A DNA stretch of 64,000 bases, taken from NCBI GenBank assembly GCA_965242855.1, contig OZ251509.1, positions 2,108,001 through 2,172,000 on the forward strand, written 5' to 3'. Numbering within the stretch: position 1 is the first letter of the stretch; every line of letters starts with the position of its first letter. The translations under genes were made by a program, and so were the position numbers. The notes below the pieces were generated by a model. That model saw only the letters and a program-made list of their open reading frames with translations. It made no database searches and was not told the origin of the DNA. Source of the DNA: WTGU01 sp965242855 (lineage in GTDB: Bacteria > Pseudomonadota > Alphaproteobacteria > UBA828). This document shows positions 45,619 to 54,009 of this stretch, one piece after another.

Positions 45619-45865
45619 ATGGAAGACCTTGGCGGTCGCCGATCTGATGGCGATCGTCGATTATATTTCGGACGACAGTCCCAAAGCCGCCCAAGCCTTG
45701 AAGGAAGATATCGAGACCAAGGCATTGCGTTTACGGGAGAACCAGCGACTTTACAGGAGCGGTCGCAGGGCGCCGTGCTTGAGCCAGAGCGTTCTGCTTG
45801 TGTGGCATCTTCGATACCGGAAACGTTTTGCCGTGAATTCGGTAAGAGCGTTCGGTGGTGGTTGA
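45605..45865 (+). CDS. ParE/RelE-like toxin with aberrant C-terminus
   Basis: GTG start, 86 residues. The N-terminal two thirds (LEWKTLAVADLMAIVDYISD, later LRLRENQRLYRSGR) is a clear ParE/RelE-type toxin. The expected continuation (Gly-Thr-Arg-Glu then a beta strand and conserved C-terminus) is absent. The last 30 residues look unrelated and come from a segment bounded by a 9-base direct repeat, GTCGCAGGG, at 45762-45770 and 45868-45876. A small insertion may have replaced the toxin's end, so activity is doubtful. Confidence 0.65.
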   Translation: MRGLEWKTLAVADLMAIVDYISDDSPKAAQALKEDIETKALRLRENQRLYRSGRRAPCLSQSVLLVWHLRYRKRFAVNSVRAFGGG

Positions 45866-45894
45866 TCGTCGCAGGGTATGACCGAGCATTTGCC

Positions 45895-46444
45895 ATGACA
45901 CAATTCGAAAGCTCCGGTAGTCCGCTTGATGCCGCTGAAATCGGCGAGATGATGCGGACCGCGAGGTCGTTACGGCATTTCGTAAAGAAAGTGGAGAAGA
46001 ATGACTTCTTTGATGTCCGATCGGATGTGTTGTTATTCGAGGGAACATTCATAGCGGTTCCAGTTCTGTTGGCGTTCGCGATGGAATTAGCGTTGAAAGC
46101 GTTGCTATATCGTGGAGGACACACAAAACTTGAAAAAACACATGATTTGGGTTGCTTGTACAAGAAATTGAGCAAGGAATTACGCGATCGGATCGAAGAG
46201 AAAACACCGCTTCCTTACCCACGTGAATTGGTTGAGACCTTGAGGCTTGACGTGTCTCCACACTCTAATGCCGGTCAGCAAGCTTTTGGAATATCACAAA
46301 GACGCATTTGTAGAGTGGAGATATTTGTACGAAAAGCAAAACAAAGGAATACGCAGAGGCAGGTCTTTTCATCGAGGTGAACTCGATAGAGTATTGAATT
46401 CGATCATCTCCGTATATGACGAGAATTACGGTAGCCGTCAGTGA
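45895..46444 (+). pseudogene. AT-rich HEPN-like gene with a one-base frameshift
   Basis: Starting at ATG 45895 the protein reads MTQFESSGSPLDAAEIGEM ... LLAFAMELALKALLYRGG ... KTHDLGCLYKKLS, a pattern seen in HEPN-type proteins of abortive-infection or Apea/MAE-like families. After SPHSNA the reading shifts: the continuation VSKLLEYHKDAFVEWRYLYE to EILNSI-like helices and a stop at 46444 is in another frame. Removing one G at 46273-46274 rejoins them into about 182 residues. Base composition is much more AT-rich than its neighbours, so it was acquired separately. Confidence 0.6.
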
Positions 46445-46512
46445 TGGAATCAAATCCTGTATCGTGAAAGAGTGTATAAACAGGTCGAACAGGGCGGTTC
46501 CGTACGCGCGCG

Positions 46513-46749
46513 GTGGAAGTCGTCGAAGACGCCGCCCCGTATGAACTCGCCGGGATGGGACAGGAAGGAGACCGGATCGAGATCCTGTGGGGACTGGACT
46601 ACGGTGGTCGGTACAACTTCCTCGTATTCAAGGGCAGCCGGTTCCAACGGTCCTTCGTACCGCTTCCGAAGGCGGAGGAAGTCGAGCTTCGGATGATAGA
46701 CAAGCGAAACGAACTGGCGCTGTTCGACCCCGAGGAAGGGCTCCGGTGA
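46513..46749 (+). CDS. Small protein of unknown function
   Basis: A GTG-initiated frame of 78 residues (MEVVEDAAPYELAGMGQEGD ... IEILWGLDYGGRYNFLVFKG ... LALFDPEEGLR). Amino-acid composition is natural, with balanced charges and alternating hydrophobics. An in-frame stop lies just upstream (near 46480). I recognise no family. It could be the C-terminal remainder of a longer gene cut at the border between the AT-rich islet and GC-rich DNA. Confidence 0.4.
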   Translation: MEVVEDAAPYELAGMGQEGDRIEILWGLDYGGRYNFLVFKGSRFQRSFVPLPKAEEVELRMIDKRNELALFDPEEGLR

Positions 46750-46779
46750 ATCGGTTTCACCGTGGGCCGGCCGGTGGTG

Positions 46780-47255
46780 CCGGAGGTATGGGGCAGCGCC
46801 GTCTCGTCGTCGGCCCCGGCGCCGCGTCGCGGGGAGCGCGCGGCGGCCCCGGCAGCGGCGCGGGAAGGGCGCTCGCATCGACGATCGGCACGGCCCGCGC
46901 GCAGGTGCCGACCGCGGCCTCGAGAGCAGCCACCCGTTCCGGGACGGAGACGATCAGCGCCGCTTCCGAGTGGTCGATCGGATAGGCCACTTTGTCCCGG
47001 CGCCAGAGGCCGGGGCGATGGGGACGATGCCGGCGCCTGCCGCGTTCAGCGCCCACCAGTGCAGGTGTAAGGCGGGCCGGTTCTCCAGCAGCAGCGCGAC
47101 GCGGTGGCCCGGCCCGTAGCCGGCGCGATGCGGTAGTCGATCTCGACGCCGCCCGGATGGTAGGGCCGGCCGGTCATGGGCGGGGCGCAGAGGCATCCGC
47201 CCTCCGGCGCCCGCGCCGCCGCTTCCTCGAACAGCGCGAACACCGTTTCCGCCAT
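46780..47255 (-). pseudogene. Acyl-CoA synthetase (AMP-binding) N-terminal remnant
   Basis: Fragments in different minus-strand frames read, in order, MAETVFALFEEAAARAPEGG (start at 47255), GPGHRVALLLENRPALHLHW, WALNAAGAGIVPIAP, and YPIDHSEAALIVSVPERVAA. They match the order of the N-terminal domain of AMP-forming acyl-CoA ligases. The frame changes at least twice and the adenylation motifs and C-terminus are absent. Confidence 0.7.
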
Positions 47256-47404
47256 CGTCGCCCTCCGCAGGGAAACCCCGACCGTGCGCGGCCGCGCCTG
47301 CCGGCGCAAGTGTCTTCGACGCGGCAGGCACGCCGGCCAAGGAATCCGCCCCGGCGCGCGTCGAACGTCGACGGACGTCGCGCCGCAAGGGATGATGCGC
47401 CCGG

Positions 47405-47953
47405 ATGGGGGAGGACACGGACACGACGCTGGCGCACCGGGCCCGCGCGGGCGACCGGGACGCCTTCGCCGCGCTCGTCGAGCGCCACTACGCGCGCATC
47501 CACCGGATCGGCGCCCGCGTGCTCGGCGACGCCGAAGCGGGGGCGGACTTGGCCCAGGAGGTTTGCGTTGCCCTGCCCGCCAAGCTCGCTTCCTGGCGCG
47601 GCGAGAGCCTGTTCACCACATGGCTCTACCGGGTGGTCGTCAACGCGGCACGGGACGCGGCGCGTCGCGGAACCGTGCGACGGCGCAACGAACGGCGCTA
47701 CGCCGACGCCGACGCCCTGGTGCGCGCCGGGAACGCCGCGCGCGCCCGCGACGCCGCCTGGTTGCGGCGGGCGTTGGACCGGTTGCCGGATGAGATGCGG
47801 ATGACGGTGCTGCTGGTGCTCGACGAGGGCCTGCGGCACGCGGATGCGGGCGCGGTGCTGGGCGTGAGCGAGTCGACCGTGTCCTGGCGGATGCACGAGG
47901 CGCGCAAGCGGCTGCGCGCCCTGGCGCTGGAGGAAGGGGAGGCGGTGCCGTGA
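47405..47953 (+). CDS. ECF-type RNA polymerase sigma factor
   Basis: This 182-residue protein has region 2 (AFAALVERHYARIHRIGARV, then DLAQEVCVALPAKLASWRG and FTTWLYRVVVNAARDAAR) and region 4 (LPDEMRMTVLLVLDEGLRHA, DAGAVLGVSESTVSWRMHEA), the two-domain ECF layout. It overlaps the following VWA gene by 4 bases. The cytoplasmic N-terminus of that neighbour is a candidate anti-sigma region, so the pair may form a membrane-signalled regulator. Confidence 0.93.
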   Translation: MGEDTDTTLAHRARAGDRDAFAALVERHYARIHRIGARVLGDAEAGADLAQEVCVALPAKLASWRGESLFTTWLYRVVVNAARDAARRGTVRRRNERRYADADALVRAGNAARARDAAWLRRALDRLPDEMRMTVLLVLDEGLRHADAGAVLGVSESTVSWRMHEARKRLRALALEEGEAVP

Positions 47954-50373
47954 ACGACGAACTGGAGAGGCTGGCGCGGGCCTTGCGCGCCACTCGCCCG
48001 CGCCCGCCGGAAGGGGCGCGGGAGCGGGCGGCGGCGGCGGCCATGGCGGCGTTCGACCGCCACTTCCAAGGAATCCGGAGTGGGGAACGTCAGAGGGAGC
48101 GAAAGCCGCGCGTCGGCGCGGCCCGGCTTCGGAGGTTCGCCATGCCCATCACGATATTCCGCCATCCCTATCCGATCATCGCCGTCGCCGCGGGGTTCGC
48201 CCTGTTCGCCCTCGTCTACCATCTGACCGCCCCCGAGCCCCCGGCGGACACGCCGCCGATTGTCGCGCAGGCACCGACCGTACCGCCTGCCGCGCAGACC
48301 TCCGCGCCGCCGCGGGACCGGCCGATCGCCGCCGAGGAAACCCCGGCCGCACCCGGACCGGCGGAAGCCGTCCTCGCCCGCGTCGAGAGTGCGGCGCCCG
48401 AGACGGCAGGAGGCGAGGCCGCACCGCCGCAGCCGGACCAGAGGCCGGGTGCCGATACGCAGCCGCCGACACCGGGCCCGTCGGAAACGCGCATCGCGAC
48501 CACCGAGGACGCGGCGACGCCCGAAACGGCGGGGAACGAGATCGCCCCGGCCGCCCCGTCGCCGCCGCGGCCGGATCGGCCGATCGTCATGGCCCGTGCC
48601 GGGGACACGCCTCCCGCGCCGGCGCACATCGAGACCGCCCCGGCCTCTCCGCCGCCGCGGCCGGATCGGCCCGCCGCCGTCGCGGAAGTGCCGGCCCAGA
48701 CCGCGGCGGAGGAAACCCGCGCCGACCCTGCTCGGATGCGGACGGAGACTTCAATCGTCGCGGACGTCGCTCCGCCCCCGCCGGTTTCGGAGGATGCCCT
48801 CCTCGCGAGGACCCGGAGCGTGCCGACGTCGGGGCTGTCCACGGCGGCGGAATCGGTAGCCCTGCATGCCGTCGAGTCGTCGCTGTCTCTCGGCCCCGAC
48901 GATTCGTTCCCCGATCCCGACCGTTCCCGTGCCCGCGGGCGCGACCGCTTCGAGCGCTTCGACCCCAACCCCGTGAAGGCGGTCGCCGAGGCGCCCGTCT
49001 CCACCTTCTCCATCGACGTCGACACCGCCTCCTACGCCTTCGTCCGCGCCTCCCTGAGCCGGGGCGTGCTGCCGCCCCGGGACGCCGTGCGGATCGAGGA
49101 GATGATCAACTACTTCCCCTACGACTACGCGCCGCCGGCGCGCCCCGACACGCCGTTTGCCGTCCACGTCTCCCTGATGCCGACGCCCTGGAACGACGCC
49201 ACCCGGCTCATGCGCATCGGCATCAAGGGCTACGCCCCGGAACGCGCGGCCGCGCCGCCCGCCAACCTGGTGTTCCTGATCGACACGTCGGGCTCCATGG
49301 ACGCGCCGGACAGGCTGCCGCTGCTGACCGCCTCGTTCCGGCTGCTCCTGGACACCCTGGCGCCCGACGACAGGGTGGCGATCGTGACCTACGCGGGCGC
49401 GGCCGGAACCGTGCTGGAGCCGACCCGCGCGGGCGAGCGCGGCCGCATCCTGGCGGCCCTGGAGCGCCTCGACGCGGGCGGCACGACCGCCGGCGCCGAG
49501 GGCATCCGCAAAGCCTACGCGCTGGCCGAACGGCACTTCGCCCAGGACGGTATCAACCGGGTGATCCTCGCCACCGACGGGGATTTCAACGTCGGCATCG
49601 CCGACCCGGACGGACTGGAAGGCTACGTCGCCCGCAAGCGCGAAAGCGGCGTATATCTCTCCGTGCTCGGCTTCGGTATGGGCAACTACAACGACGCACT
49701 GATGCAGCGCCTCGCCCAGAACGGCAACGGCAACGCCGCCTATATCGACAGCCTGGCGGAGGCGCGCAAGGTGCTGGTGGAAGAGGCCACCTCGACGCTC
49801 TTCCCCATCGCCGGCGACGTCAAGGTCCAGATCGAGTTCAACCCGGCGGCGGTGGGCGAGTACCGGTTGATCGGCTACGAGTCCCGCCTGCTTCGGCGCG
49901 AGGACTTCCGCAACGACAGGGTGGACGCCGGCGAGATCGGCGCCGGCCACGCGGTGACCGCCCTCTACGAGGTGACCCCGGCGGGCTCGGAAGCCGCGCT
50001 CGTCCCGCCGCTCCGTTACGGCTCTGGGAAGGCCACGCCGGAGGGCGGTTTCGCCGACGAGGTCGCCTTCGTGAAGCTCCGCTACAAACTGCCGGGCGCC
50101 GCGGCCAGCGCCCTGATCGCGCGGCCGGTGACCGCGGCCGATGCGTTCGAGAGCGTCCCGGCGGCCCCGCGGGAGGCGCGCTTCGCCGCCGCGGTCGCCG
50201 CCTTCGGGCAACTCCTGCGCGGCGGACGCCACACCGGCGCCTTCGGCTACGATGACGTGATCGCGCTGGCGCAGGACGCGCGGGGCGCGGACCCGTTCGG
50301 CTACCGGGCCGCGTTCGTGGGCCTCGTCCGCTTGGCCAAGTCGGCCGCCGCCATGGCCCCGCAGGACGAATGA
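47950..50373 (+). CDS. Membrane-anchored VWA (YfbK-like) protein
   Basis: This 807-residue protein has a short helical cytoplasmic N-terminus (1-70), a single membrane segment (IIAVAAGFALFALVYHL, about 76-92) and a Pro/Ala/Glu-rich linker to about 330. A domain follows with FSIDVDTASYAFVRASLSRG and the von Willebrand A domain with MIDAS motif VFLIDTSGSMDAP near 444, TDGDFNVGI, and a C-terminal DUF3520-like region (VKLRYKLPG). This is the architecture of YfbK/BatA-type VWA proteins coupled to ECF sigma factors. The N-terminus begins like an anti-sigma factor but lacks a zinc motif. The periplasmic VWA domain would bind protein ligands. Confidence 0.9.
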   Translation: MNDELERLARALRATRPRPPEGARERAAAAAMAAFDRHFQGIRSGERQRERKPRVGAARLRRFAMPITIFRHPYPIIAVAAGFALFALVYHLTAPEPPADTPPIVAQAPTVPPAAQTSAPPRDRPIAAEETPAAPGPAEAVLARVESAAPETAGGEAAPPQPDQRPGADTQPPTPGPSETRIATTEDAATPETAGNEIAPAAPSPPRPDRPIVMARAGDTPPAPAHIETAPASPPPRPDRPAAVAEVPAQTAAEETRADPARMRTETSIVADVAPPPPVSEDALLARTRSVPTSGLSTAAESVALHAVESSLSLGPDDSFPDPDRSRARGRDRFERFDPNPVKAVAEAPVSTFSIDVDTASYAFVRASLSRGVLPPRDAVRIEEMINYFPYDYAPPARPDTPFAVHVSLMPTPWNDATRLMRIGIKGYAPERAAAPPANLVFLIDTSGSMDAPDRLPLLTASFRLLLDTLAPDDRVAIVTYAGAAGTVLEPTRAGERGRILAALERLDAGGTTAGAEGIRKAYALAERHFAQDGINRVILATDGDFNVGIADPDGLEGYVARKRESGVYLSVLGFGMGNYNDALMQRLAQNGNGNAAYIDSLAEARKVLVEEATSTLFPIAGDVKVQIEFNPAAVGEYRLIGYESRLLRREDFRNDRVDAGEIGAGHAVTALYEVTPAGSEAALVPPLRYGSGKATPEGGFADEVAFVKLRYKLPGAAASALIARPVTAADAFESVPAAPREARFAAAVAAFGQLLRGGRHTGAFGYDDVIALAQDARGADPFGYRAAFVGLVRLAKSAAAMAPQDE

Positions 50374-50450
50374 GCGCAGGCGGGCCGAGCCGCGGATTCC
50401 TCGGGGGGAGCAGGCACCGCGCCTCGCCCCTCCCGACAGAGGAGAATCGC

Positions 50451-51581
50451 ATGTTCGTCTTCCACCGCTTCCGCCTCGCGCTCGCCGGCGGCGCGAGCCT
50501 CGTCCTGCTCGCCGGCTTCGGTCCGGACGCCCCGGCGCCCGCGGCGGCGCAGACGCCTTGCGCCGATTGGAACACGGAGGCGTTCTTCGAAGGCGCCACG
50601 GCCGCGGACGTTTCGCGCTGCGTGGCGGCCGGAGCCGACGTGGGAGCGCGGAACGACGACGACCGGACGCCTCTGCACCTCGCGGCGGCGAACAGCGAGA
50701 GCCTTCCGGTGGTGAGGGCGTTGCTGGAGGCCGGCGCCGACCCGGAGGCGCGGGACGAGTTCGGAGGGACGCCTCTGCACTGGGCGACGCTCAGCTGGAG
50801 CCCTCCGGTGATCGCGGCGCTGCTGGACGCCGGCGCCGACCTGGAGGCGCGGGACATAGGCGGGCACACGCCTCTGCACGTGGCGGCGGAGTATAGCGAG
50901 AGCCTTCCGGTGGTCGCGGTGCTGCTGAAGGCCGGCGCCGACCCGGAGGCGCAGGACGCGAACGGAGAGACGCCCCTGCACCGGGCGGCGGCGCGCAGCT
51001 GGAACCTTCCGGTGATCGCGGCGCTGCTGGAGGCCGGCGCCGACCTGGAGGCACGGGACAGGTACGGGCACACGCCTTTGCATGTGGCGGCGACGCAAAG
51101 CGAGACCCTCTGGCAAAGCGAGGCCCTCTCGGTGGTGATGGGGCTGCTGGAGGCCGGCGCCGACCCGGACGCGCGGACTACGCGCGAGGTGCACCCCTTC
51201 GCGGCGACGTGCGGGATGCTGTCCCCCAAGATCGCGGTGACGGCCGGGATGACCCCCTTGCACGTGGCGGCGGCGAACAGCGCGCTCCCTTCGATCGTGA
51301 CGGCGCTTGCGGCCGCCGATGCCGGCCTGCTGGAAGCGCGCGATGAAAACGGGATGACGCCCCTTCATTGCGCGGCCGCCTACGGCGAGAGCATTCCGGT
51401 GATCGCGGCGCTGCTGGAGGCCGGCGCCGACCCGGTGGCGCTGGACAAGAACGGGCGGGACGCGGCGTACTGGGCGATGACGAACGACAGGCTCCCGTTC
51501 GAGGCGGTGGGGCTGCTCTCCGCCCACGAATTCCCCTACGTGTTCCCCTACGCGAAAGACGCGGACGACACCTCTCCATGA
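50451..51581 (+). CDS. Exported ankyrin-repeat protein
   Basis: This 376-residue protein starts at the ATG after GAGGAG (50440s). An upstream in-frame extension to 50370 exists, but this ribosome-binding site and a clear signal peptide (LALAGGASLVLLAGF ... AAAQT) favour 50451. About seven ankyrin repeats follow, with the standard TPLHLAA and ALLEAGADPEARD motifs. A 40-residue repeat-free insertion (about 235-275) contains the only other cysteine. It is third in the sigma-VWA operon. The nearby DGR target also has N-terminal ankyrin repeats behind a signal peptide, so the two may share a periplasmic partner or origin. Confidence 0.9.
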   Translation: MFVFHRFRLALAGGASLVLLAGFGPDAPAPAAAQTPCADWNTEAFFEGATAADVSRCVAAGADVGARNDDDRTPLHLAAANSESLPVVRALLEAGADPEARDEFGGTPLHWATLSWSPPVIAALLDAGADLEARDIGGHTPLHVAAEYSESLPVVAVLLKAGADPEAQDANGETPLHRAAARSWNLPVIAALLEAGADLEARDRYGHTPLHVAATQSETLWQSEALSVVMGLLEAGADPDARTTREVHPFAATCGMLSPKIAVTAGMTPLHVAAANSALPSIVTALAAADAGLLEARDENGMTPLHCAAAYGESIPVIAALLEAGADPVALDKNGRDAAYWAMTNDRLPFEAVGLLSAHEFPYVFPYAKDADDTSP

Positions 51582-51785
51582 GCGCCCGCCGCCCGCGGTT
51601 CCATGAGCGCGTGCCGCCCGCGCGACGACAGCACCCCCGTTTCGCGCGGCATGGTAGCGATAAGGTTGGTTCGCTCTCCATGCGGCCGGGTTGGTTCCCC
51701 GGCCTTCGTCGCTCGCTCTACCCGTCGCTCTTGATGCGGTCTGCGTCGCCCGTAGAGCGTCCGGGAGCGGTGTACGGTTGGGCTT

Positions 51786-51947
51786 ATGTGGCGTGAATTT
51801 TATGAGGAACTGGGCTTTCTCGCTCATTTTGCGGTGACGATCGGCCGTGCTATGCTTGTTGGTCTTCTGGTTATTTTTGGTTCCATGCTTGTCGCTTTTC
51901 TGGTTTGTGCTCTCCTTTATGGTCTTATTGTTCTTTTTCAGTCGTAG
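51786..51947 (+). CDS. Possible 53-residue membrane protein
   Basis: ATG-TAG frame: MWREFYEELGFLAHFAVTIG, then a long hydrophobic stretch (LVGLLVIFGSMLVAFLVCAL, then LYGLIVLF) to QS-stop. It would give one or two membrane helices with a charged N-terminus. Thymine-rich DNA breaks with the surrounding GC-rich codon use. No strong ribosome-binding site; expression is uncertain. Confidence 0.4.
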   Translation: MWREFYEELGFLAHFAVTIGRAMLVGLLVIFGSMLVAFLVCALLYGLIVLFQS

Positions 51948-51967
51948 TTTATTGTGTTTTCACAATT

Positions 51968-52084
51968 TCAATCGATCAAGGAGACTGTCGGGGTTGCTCT
52001 CGCCCGAGTGGCGTCGGCTGATGTGGCAAGCAGGATCAGCGTCAGGATGCCGAGGATCGTACTTCCGATTATGGTGGTTTTCAT
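51968..52084 (-). CDS. Possible 38-residue secreted peptide
   Basis: Minus-strand frame MKTTIIGSTILGILTLILLA, then TSADATRARATPTVSLID and stop. It has the shape of a signal peptide with an Ala-x-Ala-like cleavage region. It lies just beyond the template repeat of the DGR on the same strand. There is no good ribosome-binding site, and it may be chance. Confidence 0.3.
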   Translation of the reverse strand: MKTTIIGSTILGILTLILLATSADATRARATPTVSLID

Positions 52085-52241
52085 TCCGGCACCGGCCGGC
52101 AGGATTGCCGGGGTCGCCGCCCGCGCCGTGCCTCGAATCATCGTCCACCCCTTCCGTTTCTTCCGCGCCCGCCATGCCTCGAAGTTCCCGGCGCCCCTCC
52201 CCCGCCGGAGCGGGGCAGAAGGGGCGCCGGGCCTTCGCTCG

Positions 52242-53528
52242 TCATGGCCGCCCCTGGACGCTCGCGGGCGCGCCCGGCGCCCCCGTGAGGGCGCCGGCTC
52301 CGGCGGCGGAGCGTGCGGGAAACACGGAAGCCGTTGTTGTTGTTGCGGTTTCCGGTGTCGTTCCTGTCGCGGTTGGCGGCGCGGAGGTTCCTCGGATTGT
52401 TGTTCCAGGAGCCGCCGCGCAAAACTCGCCGGCAGGGGGGCGGCCAAGCCCCCGGGACGGGCGGAACGACGGATCGAACCACCCGTCCCGGAAGATCGCG
52501 CGGCGCAGGCGCCGCGTATCCGCGTGTTCCGCGTGGGCGATCCAGGCGCCCACGCGGCGTTCGACCTCTTCGCGCGTCACCCGGCCCGCGCGCCGGCGGT
52601 CGCGCAGGCCCCGCAGCCGGTTGCGGAAGCGGCGCACGTTCTCCTCCGGCAGGCGCCGCCGCCCATCCGGCAGCAGTACGAAGCCGAGGAACGCCGCCGG
52701 CGCGCGGCTTTCCAGAATCCGCGTCTTCTCCGGATGGAGCCGCAGGCGCCGGCCTTCCAGAAACCGCGCGATGCGGGCGCGCCAGTCCGCGAGCCGCGCC
52801 GGGTCGTCGTGGAACAGCGCGAAATCGTCCACGTAGCGCAGATAGCCCTTCGCCCGCAGGACCTCCTTGCAGAAGTGGTCCAGCCCGTCGAGATGGACGT
52901 TGGCGAAGAACTGGCTCGTCAGGTTGCCGATCGGCAGGCCGCGCCGGCGCCGGAACGGCGTGAACAGGTCGTCGCCCGGAAAGTGGAGAGGGACCGGCTC
53001 CTGCGGGTTGGCGCCGTCCACGATCTCGTCCGCCAGCGCCAGGGTACGCGGGCAAGCGAGGCGGCGGCGCAGGTCGCGCTTCAGGATCGCATGATCGACG
53101 GCCGGGAAGTAGCGCCAGATGTCGCAGCGCAGCACGTGGCGGAAGCGGTCGCGAAACCTCTCGTAGCGGGCGACGGCCCGGTGCGTCCCCTTGCCCGCGC
53201 GGTTGGCGTAGCTGTCGTATATGAAGCCGCGTTCGAAGAGCGGCTCGACCACGGCGCAGAAGGCGTGCTGCGCCACCCGGTCGCGGAACGGCGCGGCGGA
53301 GACGACGCGGTGTTTCGGGTCGCGGATCTCGATGGTCCTGTAGCGGCCCGGCCGGTAGCGCCCGTTCTTCAGTTCCCGCTCCAGGCGCAGCACTTCCGTT
53401 TCCAGCCCGGCGAGGAAGGCCGCCGGCCCCGGCTTGGCCCGCTTGCCCCGGGCCGCGCGCAGGGCGGCCGCATGAAGCGCCGGGAACGACGCGATGCTCT
53501 CGAAGAGGTCACGCGCCTTCGCGGTCAC
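52242..53528 (-). CDS. DGR reverse transcriptase
   Basis: This 428-residue protein has RT motifs in order: CDIWRYFPAVDH (135-146, first catalytic Asp), GLPIGNLTSQFFANVHLDGLD (near 197-217, the DGR/group II-like motif) and the active site YLRYVDDFALF (YVDD 232-235), then RLRLHPEKTR and FLGFVLLPDG. Related DGR RTs copy TR RNA with adenine-specific errors and need Avd. The catalytic core ends near residue 355. The remaining 70 residues are Thr/Ala/Pro-rich because the frame runs through the template repeat. It overlaps avd by 20 bases. Confidence 0.95.
   Translation of the reverse strand: MTAKARDLFESIASFPALHAAALRAARGKRAKPGPAAFLAGLETEVLRLERELKNGRYRPGRYRTIEIRDPKHRVVSAAPFRDRVAQHAFCAVVEPLFERGFIYDSYANRAGKGTHRAVARYERFRDRFRHVLRCDIWRYFPAVDHAILKRDLRRRLACPRTLALADEIVDGANPQEPVPLHFPGDDLFTPFRRRRGLPIGNLTSQFFANVHLDGLDHFCKEVLRAKGYLRYVDDFALFHDDPARLADWRARIARFLEGRRLRLHPEKTRILESRAPAAFLGFVLLPDGRRRLPEENVRRFRNRLRGLRDRRRAGRVTREEVERRVGAWIAHAEHADTRRLRRAIFRDGWFDPSFRPSRGLGRPPAGEFCAAAPGTTIRGTSAPPTATGTTPETATTTTASVFPARSAAGAGALTGAPGAPASVQGRP
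52317..52420 (-). ncRNA. DGR template repeat (TR)
   Basis: These 104 bases are the invariant template, copied by the RT into the variable repeat at an exact 1697-base offset. In the variable-repeat frame the minus strand would read GGSWNNNPRNLRAANRDRND and then TGNRNNNNGF, dominated by AAC codons, the adenine-rich codons DGRs use to reach many residues. It lies at the 3' end of the RT frame rather than upstream of it. The functional RNA presumably extends on both sides. Confidence 0.95.
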
Positions 53529-53907
53529 GGTGCGCCTTGCTCCAGGCGCCGACGCGGCGGCCGGTCTCGTCCAGGCCGCGCGCCGCGTGCTCGTAGCGCC
53601 TTCCGTCCAGGCAGCGCAGGTCGTGCGCCAGGCGGAAGAGGAAGCGCAGCCTCTCCAGGCCCAGATTGGCGCGGGCGAGATGGCCGCTCCGGCGGCGGGT
53701 ATAGGTCGCCTCGATCAGGGCGTCCAGCACGTCCAGCGCCGTTGTCTGGATGCGGTCGCCGAGAAGGAATTTGCGGCTGCGGGGGAAGCGCTCCACCGCC
53801 GGGACGAGCCAGAGGAGGAAGCGGTAGTGGGATTCGAGCGCCGGTCCGACGCCGCGCGCGCCGCCGGCCGGAGCCGCCGGCGGCGGCGCATCCTCCGCAG
53901 CGGTCAC
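53509..53907 (-). CDS. avd: Avd, accessory variability determinant
   Basis: This 132-residue basic helical protein has the Avd pattern: HYRFLLWLVPAVERFPRSRK, then FLLGDRIQTTALDVLDALIE, LERLRFLFRLAHDLRCL and YEHAARGLDETGRRVGAW. Avd forms a pentamer that binds the TR RNA and RT and is required for mutagenic cDNA synthesis. It sits between the variable repeat and the RT gene and overlaps the RT start. The first 25 residues are Ala/Pro-rich and may not belong; a downstream start cannot be excluded. Confidence 0.93.
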   Translation of the reverse strand: MTAAEDAPPPAAPAGGARGVGPALESHYRFLLWLVPAVERFPRSRKFLLGDRIQTTALDVLDALIEATYTRRRSGHLARANLGLERLRFLFRLAHDLRCLDGRRYEHAARGLDETGRRVGAWSKAHRDREGA

Positions 53908-53989
53908 GACGCCATCTCACGCGCGAAAAATCGACCAGGGGCTTCGCCCCTGGACCCCGGAGGCGAGGAGGTTACGATCCACGGGACAA

Positions 53990-54009
53990 GCTCGCGCTAT
54001 CGCGCGAGC
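53990..54009 (-). promoter_or_regulatory. Hairpin at the 3' side of the variable repeat
   Basis: On the minus strand, GCTCGCGC, loop GATA, GCGCGAGC: a perfect 8-base stem with a 4-base GRNA-type loop spanning the target's stop codon and starting 4 bases after the homologous VR block. In the Bordetella phage DGR a hairpin of this size and loop type just after the IMH is needed for efficient target recognition. The template repeat has no such structure at the same place. Confidence 0.8.
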
